The notes beneath the pieces are model-generated. The model worked only from the letters and a program-made list of their open reading frames with translations. It ran no database searches and had not been told where the DNA came from. The translations under genes and the position numbers were made by a program. 64,000 bases of DNA from Streptomyces sp. HUAS ZL42 (GTDB lineage Bacteria; Actinomycetota; Actinomycetes; Streptomycetales; Streptomycetaceae): contig NZ_CP160403.1 of assembly GCF_040782645.1 (NCBI RefSeq), positions 1,054,001 to 1,118,000 on the forward strand, given 5' to 3'. Shown in pieces: positions 1-8,627 of the stretch. Within the stretch, counting starts at the first letter, position 1; every line of letters begins with the position of its first letter.

Positions 1-72
1 GTTCCGGAAGCCTCGCATGAAGCGCCGAGGCCACCCCCGAGAGGTCCATTCCCGCAGCTTAACGCCCTGATT

Positions 73-88
73 TTGTTCCCGGGAACAA
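73..88. promoter_or_regulatory. 16-bp perfect palindrome upstream of acyl-CoA synthetase
   Basis: TTGTTCCCGGGAACAA is a perfect 8+8 palindrome with no spacer. It lies 112 bp upstream of the acyl-CoA synthetase start. It has no T-run and its arms meet directly, so it looks more like a dimeric repressor site than a terminator. The cognate regulator is not in view. The first 72 bases hold no recognisable gene. Confidence 0.4.
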
Positions 89-199
89 TCCGGGAGGGGA
101 GACGCTGTCATGCCGCCCATAGGCCGTCGCCGTGGGTGGCAGCACCATGTCGTCCACGTGAACGGCGGATTTCAACGGTGACATTCGTGGAGGCGGGTC

Positions 200-1687
200 A
201 TGGCCAATCTGGCTGAGTTCCTGGTGGAGACGGCAGGGCGGCAGCCGGGACGCCCGGCACTCCGCCTGGGAGAGCAGGTCACCGGCTACGCGGAGCTGAA
301 CGAGCGCAGCGCCCGCGCCGCCGCGCTGCTGCGGGCCGAGGGGGTACGGCCGGGAGACCGGGTCGCCCTGATGCTGCCCAGTGTTCCCGAGTTCGTCGTG
401 CTGTACTACGGCGTGCTGCGTGCCGGGGCCGTGGTCGTGCCGATGAACCCGCTGCTGAAGACGCGGGAGACCGAGTACCACCTGAACGACTCGGGGGCGG
501 TGCTGCTGTTCGAATGGCATCAGGCGCCGGGCGAGGGTGCGCAGGGAGCGGCTGCCGCCGGCGTACGGCACATGCCGGTCGAGCCCGGGGCGTTCGCCGG
601 GCTGCTGGCCGGGCACGAGCCGCTGTCCGGGGTCACGGACGTGGACGGCGAGGACGTGGCCGTACTGCTGTACACCTCCGGGACCACCGGCCGGCCCAAG
701 GGTGCCGCGCTCACTCACGCCGGACTGCGGCACAACACCGAGGTCAACGCGGTTCACGTGCAGCAGATGACACCGGACGACGTGGTGGTGGGCTGTCTGC
801 CGCTGTTCCACATCTTCGGCCAGATATGCACCATGAGTGTGGCCGTCCGCAGCGGCGCCTCCCTCACCCTGATCCCCCGTTTCGAGCCGCAGACCGTACT
901 GGACGCCATCGCCCGCGACGGGGCCACGGTCTTCGAAGGTGTACCGACCATGTACGCGGCGCTGCTGCAGCACCCGTCGGAAGCGGACGTGTCGACGCTG
1001 CGGATGTGCATCTCCGGCGGTGCCTCGCTGCCGGTGGAGGTCCTGCACGGCTTCGAGCGGCGCTTCGGTTGCGCGGTGCTGGAGGGCTTCGGCATGTCCG
1101 AGACGAGTCCGGTGGTCACCTTCAACCACCCCGACCGGCCGCGGAAGGCCGGGTCCATCGGCACGCCGATCAAGGACGTGGAGGTGCGGCTCCTCGACGA
1201 GAAGGGTCAGGACGTGCCTCAGGGCGAGATAGGCGAACTGGTCGTCCGCGGGCCGAACGTGATGAAGGGGTACTGGAACCGTCCGCAGGAGACGGCGGCC
1301 ACCGTCCCGGACGGCTGGCTGCGCACCGGCGACCTCGCGCGGCAGGACGAGGACGGCTACCTGTACATCGTCGACCGCAAGAAGGACATGATCATCCGCG
1401 GTGGCTACAACGTCTATCCGCGGGAGATCGAGGAGGTTCTGCACGAGCACCCGGCCGTCGCGCTGGCCGCGGTGGTGGGTGTCCCGCACGATCATCTGGG
1501 TGAGGAGATAGCGGCCGCGGTGGTCCTGCGCCCGGGCGCACAGGCCGCGCCCGGGGAACTGCAGCAGTTCGTCAGGGACCGGGTCGCGGCGTACAAGTAC
1601 CCGCGTGAGGTGTGGCTCGTGGACAGTCTGCCGACCGGTCCCAGCGGCAAGATCCTCAAGCGGGAGATCACCGCGCCGGCGGGGTGA
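200..1687 (+). CDS. Long-chain acyl-CoA synthetase / AMP-dependent ligase
   Basis: The 495-residue protein is an ANL-superfamily adenylating enzyme that should activate a fatty or aryl acid to acyl-AMP and then to the CoA thioester in the cytoplasm. The P-loop motif YTSGTTGRPKGAALTH is near residue 155, the A5 motif GFGMSETSP near 300, and the A7-A8 stretch GYWNRPQETAAT, GWLRTGDLA and DRKKDMIIRGGYNVYPREIEE follows. The A10 lysine is in PTGPSGKILKRE at the C-terminus. All catalytic motifs are present and the length is normal. The ATG is preceded by GGAGGCGGG. A palindrome at 73-88 may control it. It converges on the IorAB pair with only 18 bp between stops. Substrate is not predictable, and a short- or medium-chain ligase is equally possible. 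Confidence 0.9.
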   Translation: MANLAEFLVETAGRQPGRPALRLGEQVTGYAELNERSARAAALLRAEGVRPGDRVALMLPSVPEFVVLYYGVLRAGAVVVPMNPLLKTRETEYHLNDSGAVLLFEWHQAPGEGAQGAAAAGVRHMPVEPGAFAGLLAGHEPLSGVTDVDGEDVAVLLYTSGTTGRPKGAALTHAGLRHNTEVNAVHVQQMTPDDVVVGCLPLFHIFGQICTMSVAVRSGASLTLIPRFEPQTVLDAIARDGATVFEGVPTMYAALLQHPSEADVSTLRMCISGGASLPVEVLHGFERRFGCAVLEGFGMSETSPVVTFNHPDRPRKAGSIGTPIKDVEVRLLDEKGQDVPQGEIGELVVRGPNVMKGYWNRPQETAATVPDGWLRTGDLARQDEDGYLYIVDRKKDMIIRGGYNVYPREIEEVLHEHPAVALAAVVGVPHDHLGEEIAAAVVLRPGAQAAPGELQQFVRDRVAAYKYPREVWLVDSLPTGPSGKILKREITAPAG

Positions 1688-1705
1688 ACACCGCTACGGC
1701 GGCCG

Positions 1706-2161
1706 TCACCCGTGCGCCGCGGCCTTCCTGATCGCTTCGCGGATCCGGGAGTACGTACCGCAGCGGCACACGTTCTCGATCCGGTCGATGTCGGCGTCGG
1801 TGGGCCGGGCCGTCCGCTTCAGCAGGGCCACCGCGGCCATGATCTGGCCCGGCTGGCAGAAGCCGCACTGCGCGACGTCGCAGTCCAGCCAGGCCTGCTG
1901 CACGGGGTGCAGGGCGTCCCCGTCGGCCAGGCCCTCGATCGTGGTGACCTTGCGGTCCGCGCACTCCTCGACGGGCACGACACAGGGCTGGATCTCTTCG
2001 CCGTCCAGGTGGCTGGTGCAGGCGCGGCAGACGCCCACGCCGCAGCCGTACTTGGGACCGGTGACGTTCAGCATGTCCCGCAGGACCCACAGCAGCGGCA
2101 TGTCGGCCGGAGCCTCGACGGTGACCGGCTTGCCGTTGAGAACGAAGGAGTAGGAGGGCAT
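1706..2161 (-). CDS. [2Fe-2S] small subunit of IorAB-type molybdenum oxidoreductase
   Basis: At 151 residues this has the length of the two-cluster iron-sulphur subunit of xanthine-oxidase-family enzymes of the isoquinoline 1-oxidoreductase type. The plant-type ferredoxin cluster is ligated by CGVGVCRAC with a later Cys in IQPC. The helical second cluster uses CGFCQPGQ and CRCGTYSRI. The ATG at 2161 is chosen over an upstream in-frame start because the ferredoxin fold begins immediately after it. It lies 10 bp downstream of the molybdopterin subunit gene, so the two form an operon and should assemble into one complex. It passes electrons from the Mo site to an unidentified acceptor, because no FAD subunit is encoded here. 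Confidence 0.9.
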   Translation of the reverse strand: MPSYSFVLNGKPVTVEAPADMPLLWVLRDMLNVTGPKYGCGVGVCRACTSHLDGEEIQPCVVPVEECADRKVTTIEGLADGDALHPVQQAWLDCDVAQCGFCQPGQIMAAVALLKRTARPTDADIDRIENVCRCGTYSRIREAIRKAAAHG

Positions 2162-2171
2162 CGGTGCCTTC

Positions 2172-4289
2172 TCAGAAGTTGAGGGGGAAGCGGCGGGGTT
2201 TGGAACCGGTCGCCCGGGCGTAGGCGTTGGCGACGGCACCGGCCGCGGCCGGTACGCCGAGTTCGCCCGCCCCGCCCGGCTCCCGACGGGAGGGCATGAT
2301 GTGCGCCTCGAAGCGCAGCGGGGCGTGCCGCTGACGGGCGTAGCGGAAGTCGGCGTAGCTGCTCTCGCGGACGGCGCCCCGGTCGATGTGGAGGCCGGCC
2401 TGCAGGACGGTGGAGATGCCGTCGATCGCGGTGCCCATGAGCTGGGCCTCGAGTCCGCGCGGGTTGACGGCCGTGCCGACGTCGGCCGCCATCACCACCT
2501 TGGTCACCCGGGGGTTCTTCGGGTCGGTGACGTCGATCTCGGCGAGGCAGGCCACGCATGAGTCGTACTCCTCGTGGACGGCCACGCCCTGTGCGTGGCC
2601 GGCCGGAAGGGTGCGGCCCCAGTGCCCGGCGGCGGCGACCTTGTCGAGTACGGCCCTGACGGCCTTGTTCCTGAGTGTGGTGCGCCGGAACGCGACCGGG
2701 TCCTTGCCCAGGCTCCTGGCCACCTCGTCGACGATGATCTCCTCCGCTGTCCGCATCGTCCCGGAGTCCACCGACCGCCAGGCGCCGAGGGGCATGGCCA
2801 GTTCGACCGAGCCCGAGTCGCCGGACAGACGGCCGAAGTTGTACAGGCCGCTGTCGCTGGGCAGCGGTCCGGCGGCGCGTGCGACGGCCGTGGTCACCCT
2901 GCCGCCCTGGGCGGACGGCCCCCCGCTCTCGTACTGCTCGCTCACCGACGCCATCGCGTGGGTGAAGGCCACCACCCTGCCCTGTGCGTGACTGGCCCGG
3001 ATCCGGTGGTGGCCGGCCGGGCGCATCCTGCCGTGCCGGATGTCGTCGGCGCGGCTCCACATCAGCTTGACCGGCCGGCGTGCCGCTTTCGAGATGAGGG
3101 CCGCCTCGATCGCGGCGTCGTGGTTCAGCCGCCGGCCGAACGAGCCACCACCCCGTACGACATGGACCCGTACCTTCGATGCGGGCAGCCCGACGGCCGC
3201 GGCGATGCTCTCCCTCGCATCCATGGGTGTCTGGGAGGAGAACCAGATCTCCGCACGGTTCGCGCGGACGTCCGCCACGGCGGTCAGCACCTCCATGGGA
3301 GCGTGGCTGACGAAGGCGAACTCGAACTCGCCCTGGATCTGCGCCGATCCGCGCGGCGGAGTGCCGAGCCGTGGGACGGCGGCCCGCAGCCGCGAGCGGA
3401 TCGCGGCGTCGGACAGCGCCGCGAGCGGGCCCGGCGCCCAGGTGATCCGCAGGGCGTCCCGGGCCTTGAACGCGTAGTGGAAGGACTCCGCGACCACGGC
3501 GACTCCGCCGGCGACCTTGACGACGGCGTGGACACCGGGCATCGCACGCGCCTCCCGGTCGTCGACCGAGACGACCTTCCCGCCGAGCGTCGGCGGCCGG
3601 GCCACCACGGCCGGCATCGCTCCGGCCACGGTCAGGTCTCCGGTGTACTGGGCCTTGCCGGTGACGATGTCCCGGGCGTCGATCCGGGTCGTCGGCCGCC
3701 CGATCACCCGGTGCGCACGGGACGGCTTGGGCTTGGCCGAGACGGCGGGCCGGCGGATCCGGGCGGCGCTCGCGGTCAGTGACCCGAAGGTGGCCGTACG
3801 ACCGTCCGGCGCGATCACCCGCGTGTCCCGGGTGCGCAGCTTCCACGCGGGGACGTTCCAGCGCCGGGCCGCCGCCGTCACCAGTCTGGCGCGCGCCGTG
3901 GCGGCCAACTGCCGGGCCGGACCGTACAGCGAACGGACCGAGCTGGAACCGCCGGTGAACTGGTTGCCCTTGGTGCGGGCCTCGGCGAGGGGGATCTCGA
4001 CGTCCGCAAGCCGGGCGTCCAGCTCCTCGGCGATCATCATGGCGACCGCGGTGGTGACACCCTGCCCGACCTCGACGCGTGGCAGCCGTACGACGACCTT
4101 GTTGGCCGCGGTGACTTCGAGGACCAGCATCTCCTCGTCGGTGCCGGACACCAGGACGTGGGACGGTCTGCGCGCGGGCTCGGCACCTTCCGCGGACGAC
4201 GTGTCGCAGCCGAGGGGAGCCGCGATGGTCAGGGTGGACGCCGCGAGCGAGTACACCATGAACCTGCGGCGGGACAGCTGATGTGCCAA
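2172..4289 (-). CDS. Molybdopterin-binding large subunit, IorB-type, Tat-exported
   Basis: This 705-residue protein resembles the large subunit of isoquinoline 1-oxidoreductase and periplasmic aldehyde dehydrogenases, which hydroxylate N-heterocycles or oxidise aldehydes with water. The N-terminus has a twin-arginine signal (SRRRFMVYSLAAS) ahead of a hydrophobic stretch, so it probably folds with its cofactor before export. The xanthine-dehydrogenase-family substrate segments HAPMEVLTAVA, RGGGSFGRR and the late GAGELG motif (the Glu being the general base of the family) are visible. The start is TTG at 4289, fixed by GAGGAG six bases upstream. It is co-transcribed with the iron-sulphur subunit. 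The true substrate is unknown, and 'isoquinoline' is only the family name. Confidence 0.88.
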   Translation of the reverse strand: MAHQLSRRRFMVYSLAASTLTIAAPLGCDTSSAEGAEPARRPSHVLVSGTDEEMLVLEVTAANKVVVRLPRVEVGQGVTTAVAMMIAEELDARLADVEIPLAEARTKGNQFTGGSSSVRSLYGPARQLAATARARLVTAAARRWNVPAWKLRTRDTRVIAPDGRTATFGSLTASAARIRRPAVSAKPKPSRAHRVIGRPTTRIDARDIVTGKAQYTGDLTVAGAMPAVVARPPTLGGKVVSVDDREARAMPGVHAVVKVAGGVAVVAESFHYAFKARDALRITWAPGPLAALSDAAIRSRLRAAVPRLGTPPRGSAQIQGEFEFAFVSHAPMEVLTAVADVRANRAEIWFSSQTPMDARESIAAAVGLPASKVRVHVVRGGGSFGRRLNHDAAIEAALISKAARRPVKLMWSRADDIRHGRMRPAGHHRIRASHAQGRVVAFTHAMASVSEQYESGGPSAQGGRVTTAVARAAGPLPSDSGLYNFGRLSGDSGSVELAMPLGAWRSVDSGTMRTAEEIIVDEVARSLGKDPVAFRRTTLRNKAVRAVLDKVAAAGHWGRTLPAGHAQGVAVHEEYDSCVACLAEIDVTDPKNPRVTKVVMAADVGTAVNPRGLEAQLMGTAIDGISTVLQAGLHIDRGAVRESSYADFRYARQRHAPLRFEAHIMPSRREPGGAGELGVPAAAGAVANAYARATGSKPRRFPLNF

Positions 4290-4415
4290 CAGACGCTCCT
4301 CTGCGAGTTCCCGGGTCGGTTCGACTCGTATGAGGGTTCAACGCCGCGCGGGGTTGCCTGCCGGGCCTGCGAGACTGTCACGGTCCTGGCGCCGGCATCG
4401 CGCCGTCGGACCGAG

Positions 4416-5026
4416 TCAAGACCTCGGTGGGTCCTCCGCGAAAGGGGCGCGGACGACCAGCAGGAGTCCTGCGCCGGTCGGCACCTCGGATTCACTCACG
4501 CGTTCGTCCGCGGCGACCAGTGCGCGGAAGTCAACCGGCTGCTCGGCGTGTGAAATCACGTTGTCCACTGCCAGCAGGCCGCCGGGCCGCAGGACGCGGA
4601 CCAGGTCCGGCCAGTAGCCGGCACAGAAGGGCCGCTCGGCGTCGAGAAAGACCATGTCCCAGGCCGAATCAGGAGACTGACGCAGCGTCACAGCAACGTC
4701 CTCGACGCGAAGTTCGACCAGCCGGCCGAGGTCGGCGCGCTCAAGGTTGCGGGAGGCCATTGCGCTGCGGGCGGCGGCGACATCGACGGTGGTCATCCGG
4801 CCGCCCACGCTCCGCACGGCGTCGGCCGGCCACAGGGTCGAACAGCCGTTGGAGGTGCCGATCTCCAGCAGCCGCCAGCGCCGACCGCTCGGACGACGAG
4901 TGCCGGCAGTCGCGCCGAGTCCGCCTCCACGTTGCGCAAACGCTGCAGACGGTCGGCGATGCCCGCGTCATGCGCACGGCGGTGGTTCCTCAGTTCCTCC
5001 AGCAGAGCCGCCAGCCCGTCGTCCAT
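4416..5026 (-). pseudogene. O-methyltransferase, broken by a one-base frameshift
   Basis: The 5' part, from ATG 5026 after a GGGGGG ribosome site, encodes an O-methyltransferase start (MDDGLAALLEELRNHRRAHD ... NVEADSARLPALVVRA). About base 4884-4890 the homology moves to another frame, which reads RRWRLLEIGTSNGCSTLWPADAV, the SAM-binding Gly-rich motif. That frame continues through VFLDAERP and VLRPGGLLAVDNV to the stop. The total span is 611 bp, one base short of 204 codons, so a single-base deletion explains it. The intact product would be a caffeoyl-CoA-OMT-type class I methyltransferase of about 203 residues. A sequencing error or a slippage-prone site are alternatives. All recognisable motifs survive, so the lesion is either very recent or artefactual. 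Confidence 0.75.
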
Positions 5027-5133
5027 GGTCCCCCCTGGCGCGTCACCGGTTGAGCCGATGAAGACGGTAGCCCAACATGATCACGGTCAGGGTCGGCACT
5101 GCGTTCCGCGGCGGCTTGCCGGTGGCCTCCACA

Positions 5134-5967
5134 TCACTGCAACGCCCCCTTCGTCGCGTCCGCGATGAACCCCCGGGCGAAGAAGGTGAACACCAGCACC
5201 AGTGGGATGACGGCCAGCAGCACCCCGGACATCACCATGCTGTAGTCGGTGGAGTGGCCGGCGTACAACTGGGCCAGCGCGACCTGAAGCGTGAGGCGGT
5301 CCGGGTTGACCAGCATCACCAACGGGAGGATGTAGTCGTTCCACGCGGTGATGAAGGTGTAGATGCCGAGGAAGGCCAGGGCCGGGCGGACGCACGGCAG
5401 GACCACGTGCCAGTACAGGCGGAAGAAGCCGGCGCCCTCGATCCGGGCGGCGTCGAGCAGTTCGTCGGGGACCCCGGTGCTGGTGTACTGGCGCATCCAG
5501 AAGATGCCGAAGGCGTTGGCGGCGGCGGGCACGACGAGTGCCTTGAGGGTGCCCAGCCAGCCCAGCTGCACCATGATCTCGTACTGCGGGATGATCGCCA
5601 GCTGGGTCGGCAGGATGTACATCGACAGAAGAAGGCCGAAGAGGAACTTCTTGGCGGGGAAGTCGTACTTGGCGAAGGCGAAGGCCGCCAGGGAGTCGAA
5701 GAACAGCACCAGCAGTGTCGTACAGACCGCCACGATCACCGTGTTGAGCAGCGATCCGAAGAAGTCCATCTTGTCGAACAGGTGCTGGAGGTTGGTCAGC
5801 AGATTCGAGCCGACCCACAGCTTCGGCGGAAAGCGGTAGATGTCCTGCGAGGTGTTCGTCGCCATGACGATGATCCAGTAGAACGGGAACACCGAGATGA
5901 GCACACCGAGCATCAGGATCAGATGGACGCTGAGCCCCCGGACGCGCTTGCGGTTCAGGGCGTTCAT
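5134..5967 (-). CDS. Carbohydrate ABC transporter permease (MalG-like)
   Basis: A 277-residue inner-membrane permease with six predicted transmembrane segments. The EAA loop reads DELLDAARIEGAGFFRLYWHVVLP, the site that docks the ATPase. It is of the MalG class, closing the translocation pore together with the MalF-type partner encoded just upstream. Its start overlaps that gene by four bases (ATGA), which implies coupled translation. No ATP-binding subunit is present nearby. Streptomyces sugar importers commonly share the single ATPase MsiK, so this is expected rather than a defect. Confidence 0.92.
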   Translation of the reverse strand: MNALNRKRVRGLSVHLILMLGVLISVFPFYWIIVMATNTSQDIYRFPPKLWVGSNLLTNLQHLFDKMDFFGSLLNTVIVAVCTTLLVLFFDSLAAFAFAKYDFPAKKFLFGLLLSMYILPTQLAIIPQYEIMVQLGWLGTLKALVVPAAANAFGIFWMRQYTSTGVPDELLDAARIEGAGFFRLYWHVVLPCVRPALAFLGIYTFITAWNDYILPLVMLVNPDRLTLQVALAQLYAGHSTDYSMVMSGVLLAVIPLVLVFTFFARGFIADATKGALQ

Positions 5968-7019
5968 GGCCGTCGCTCCTTACGCTGCACCAGGCGCCAG
6001 TTGATGAGGACGATGAGCAGGATCAGCAGGAAGAAGGCCCAGACGATGGCAGCGGCGTAGCCGAAGTCGTTGTTGTCGAAGGCCTGGTGGTAGAAGTACA
6101 GCAACGTGGTCAGGCCTGCCTGGCCCGGTCCGCCGGAGTTGGGGTTGGTGGCCGCGTCGCTGCCGAACAGCACCTGCGGTTCGGTGAAGCTCTGCAGGCC
6201 GGTGACGGTGGAGATCACCACGGTGAACAGGATGATGGGCCGCAGCAGCGGGATCGTGATGGAGAAGAAGATCCGCACGGGCCCGGCCCCGTCCATCCGG
6301 GCGGCCTCGTAGAGTTCCGAGGGGATCGCCTGGAGACCGGCCAGATAGATGATCGCGTTGTAGCCGGTCCACTGCCAGGTCATCAGGGCCGCGATCACCA
6401 GCTTGATCGTCCACTCGTTGCTCATCCACGGCACGGCCCCCAGGTGCAGTCCCTTGAGGATGGCGTTGATCAGGCCGAAGTTGTTGCTGAAGATCGCACC
6501 GAAGAAGATCGCGATGGCCACCAGCGAGGTGATGCTGGGGATGAACAGGGCGACCCGGTAGAGGGCGGTGAAACGCCGGGTGGAGTTCACCAGCACGGCG
6601 AGGACCAGCGCCAGGAAGAGCATCGGCACGGTCGACAGCACCCAGATGACGAGGGTGTTGCGCACGGACAGCCAGAACACCGGGTCGTCCCACAGATAGC
6701 GGAACTGCTGGAACCCGACGAACTGCATGTCCCCGATGCCGTCCCACTTCTGGAACGACAGATACACGGTGTAGATCACCGGGAAGAGCATGAAGACCGA
6801 GAAGATCAGGTAGTACGGCGAGATGGCCAGGTACTGCGGCCAGTACCTGGCCACCCTGCGCCGCGGCCCGCGCCGGGCCCCGGCCGACACCGGCCGGACC
6901 CGGCGGCCGGGCCGGCCCGGACCGGGGGAGCGATCCGGGGCCGGCCGGCCGGAGGGCCCGGTGCCGGATCCGGAGGTCGATCCGGTGGGAGCCGGACCGG
7001 CTACCGGGCTTGACGACAT
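5964..7019 (-). CDS. Carbohydrate ABC transporter permease (MalF-like)
   Basis: A 351-residue MalF-class permease. Roughly the first 55 residues form a Pro/Gly/Arg-rich cytoplasmic extension (GRPAPDRSPGPGRPGRRVRP). Transmembrane helices follow, with an EAA loop SELYEAARMDGAGPVRIFFSITIP. The start lies one base after the stop of the solute-binding-protein gene and the end overlaps the MalG-type gene by four bases, so the three form one transcript. It should pair with that subunit to import an oligosaccharide. The N-terminal extension is common in actinobacterial MalF homologues and has no assigned role. Confidence 0.92.
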   Translation of the reverse strand: MSSSPVAGPAPTGSTSGSGTGPSGRPAPDRSPGPGRPGRRVRPVSAGARRGPRRRVARYWPQYLAISPYYLIFSVFMLFPVIYTVYLSFQKWDGIGDMQFVGFQQFRYLWDDPVFWLSVRNTLVIWVLSTVPMLFLALVLAVLVNSTRRFTALYRVALFIPSITSLVAIAIFFGAIFSNNFGLINAILKGLHLGAVPWMSNEWTIKLVIAALMTWQWTGYNAIIYLAGLQAIPSELYEAARMDGAGPVRIFFSITIPLLRPIILFTVVISTVTGLQSFTEPQVLFGSDAATNPNSGGPGQAGLTTLLYFYHQAFDNNDFGYAAAIVWAFFLLILLIVLINWRLVQRKERRP

Positions 7020-7020
7020 G

Positions 7021-8298
7021 TCACTTCACTCCCTGGCGCTGGGCGATCTGCTTGGCCTGGCTGACCGCGTCCTTCCAGGCGGTGTCGGGGTCCTTGCCCT
7101 TGGCCTCGATACTCGTCAGCTCGCTGAAGTAGGGCGCGGAGACCGCCGCGTCGGCCGGGGCCTCGTAGGCGGCGGGGATCTTCTCGGCTGCCGGACCGAA
7201 GATCTCGATGGTCTTCTGGCCGCCGAAGAAGGCGTCGCCTCCGGTCAGCGCCGGCAGCTCGTACGCCGCCGGTGCGGTCGGGAACAGGGCCGCGTCGGTG
7301 AAGCCGCGGGCCTGGTTCTCCGGGCTGAGGAGCCAGCTGATGATCTTGAAGGCCTCTTCGGGGTTGCCGCTGGTCGCGGGGATGGCCAGGAAGGAACCTC
7401 CGAGGTTGGACGGCCCGCCGGGCAGGCTCGCCACCCGCCATTGGCCCTTGGTGCCGGGGGCCGCGTTGCTGATGTCCAGCGCGTGCCAGGCGGCGCCGAT
7501 CTCGGTGCCCAGGGTGCCGTTGCCGATCGCCGCGTTCCACGTGTTGTCGTTGATCTTGGCGTCGATGCCGAGGGTGTAGGGCTTCACGGCGGTGGTCCAG
7601 GCGGTGCGGATGTGGTCCTGGTCGCCGATGAACGTGTTGTCCTCGTCGATGAACCGCCTGGCGCTCTGGCCGATCATCATCGTGAACACGGAGCTGATGT
7701 TGTTGATCAGATAGGTCTTGGGCGCGGCCTTGTGCAGCTCGACACCGGCCTTGAAGTAGTCGTCCCAGGTGGAGAGTTGCGACGAGACCTGGGCGGGGTC
7801 GGTGGGCAGCCCCGCCTTCGCGAAGAGGTCCTCCCGGTAGAACGTGGCGCACGGGCCGATGTCGATCGGGAAGCCGATGAGCTTGCCGTCCTGGGTGGTG
7901 GCCTGCTTCAGCTTCCAGGACAGGTACTGCGGGGCCAGCTTGTCCGCACCGACGGTCTTCAGGTCGACGAAGCGGTTGGCGTTGGGCAGGAAGGAGGCGA
8001 TGTCCTCGCCCTTGATGCCGGTGATGTCCGGGGCGGTCTGGGCGGCCCGCAGGCCGGTGAGCAGCTTGGTCTTGAAGTCGCCGCCGACCACGGAGGTCTT
8101 GAGGGTGATGTCGGAGAAGTGCTTCTTGGCGTCCCCGACGACCTTGTCGCTCAGGCCGCCGGACCAGTACCAGAGGGTCAGGTTCTTGCTGTCCTTGCTG
8201 CCGCTGGTCCCGGAGCCGCCGCCGCACGCCGCGGTGGCACCTGCCGTGGCGGCCGTCAGTACGGCGGCCTGAAGGAATCGTCTGCGGGAAAGATCCAC
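7021..8298 (-). CDS. Sugar ABC transporter solute-binding lipoprotein
   Basis: A family-1 extracellular solute-binding protein of 425 residues. The N-terminus has a Tat motif (SRRRFLQAAVL) followed by a lipobox with Cys in TAACGGG, so it should be a Tat-exported lipoprotein anchored on the outer membrane face. I prefer the GTG at 8298, because AGGAGA sits seven bases upstream, over the TTG at 8331, which lacks a clear ribosome site. WYWSGG after the linker starts the first lobe. It is the first gene of the importer operon and is divergent from a DeoR regulator and a GH4 glycosidase. The ligand is probably a beta-glucoside or other disaccharide, inferred only from those neighbours. Confidence 0.9.
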   Translation of the reverse strand: MDLSRRRFLQAAVLTAATAGATAACGGGSGTSGSKDSKNLTLWYWSGGLSDKVVGDAKKHFSDITLKTSVVGGDFKTKLLTGLRAAQTAPDITGIKGEDIASFLPNANRFVDLKTVGADKLAPQYLSWKLKQATTQDGKLIGFPIDIGPCATFYREDLFAKAGLPTDPAQVSSQLSTWDDYFKAGVELHKAAPKTYLINNISSVFTMMIGQSARRFIDEDNTFIGDQDHIRTAWTTAVKPYTLGIDAKINDNTWNAAIGNGTLGTEIGAAWHALDISNAAPGTKGQWRVASLPGGPSNLGGSFLAIPATSGNPEEAFKIISWLLSPENQARGFTDAALFPTAPAAYELPALTGGDAFFGGQKTIEIFGPAAEKIPAAYEAPADAAVSAPYFSELTSIEAKGKDPDTAWKDAVSQAKQIAQRQGVK

Positions 8299-8372
8299 GG
8301 GTCTTCTCCTAGGTTTCGGCGTGTCCGGCAAGGACCTGTGAGTCGTGGGGTACGGCTGGCGCTGTGGACCGA

Positions 8373-8413
8373 GTGGCTGAAGAGCATCGGCGTGGTGTGA
8401 ACCCTTCAGCCAC
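8373..8413. promoter_or_regulatory. 10-bp inverted repeat in the importer/deoR intergenic region
   Basis: GTGGCTGAAG (8373-8382) is repeated in exact inverse as CTTCAGCCAC (8404-8413). The half-site centres are 31 bp apart, about three helical turns. The repeat lies 75-115 bp upstream of the binding-protein start, a typical place for a repressor or activator of the importer operon. A transcript hairpin with a 21-nt loop is possible but less likely, because no gene ends here. Confidence 0.4.
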
Positions 8414-8554
8414 CCGGGGCGTTTGACCTGGTCCTCTCAGACGGTGCCGACGCGTCCATGCGGCGGGGATGCGCCGCCCGTCCGCTTCGGCCGACCGGAG
8501 TGGGGTCCGGACCGGGCTCCGAATTACGCAAGAGAGTGCACCCGGTGCGCGAGT

Positions 8555-8568
8555 TTGACAAGGGTCAA
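8555..8568 (+). promoter_or_regulatory. Candidate DeoR operator overlapping a -35 box
   Basis: TTGACAAGGGTCAA is a TTGAC-N4-GTCAA palindrome whose left half contains a perfect TTGACA -35 hexamer oriented towards the DeoR gene. A regulator bound here would cover the promoter, which suits autorepression. Downstream, GACTTTG occurs twice (8593-8599 and 8603-8609), 10 bp apart on the same helix face, and could be a second site. The -10 box is not clear. The rest of the 8299-8627 gap shows nothing else. Confidence 0.4.
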
Positions 8569-8627
8569 GCAGAGATCGAGACATTCATGCGTGACTTTGC
8601 TCGACTTTGGCGAGTATGGTCGGCGGC

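Noticed and set aside
2068..4341. 757-codon minus frame overlapping IorB in another frame
   Set aside because: Arg/Gly/Pro-rich shadow, while the IorB frame contains cofactor motifs and a Tat signal.
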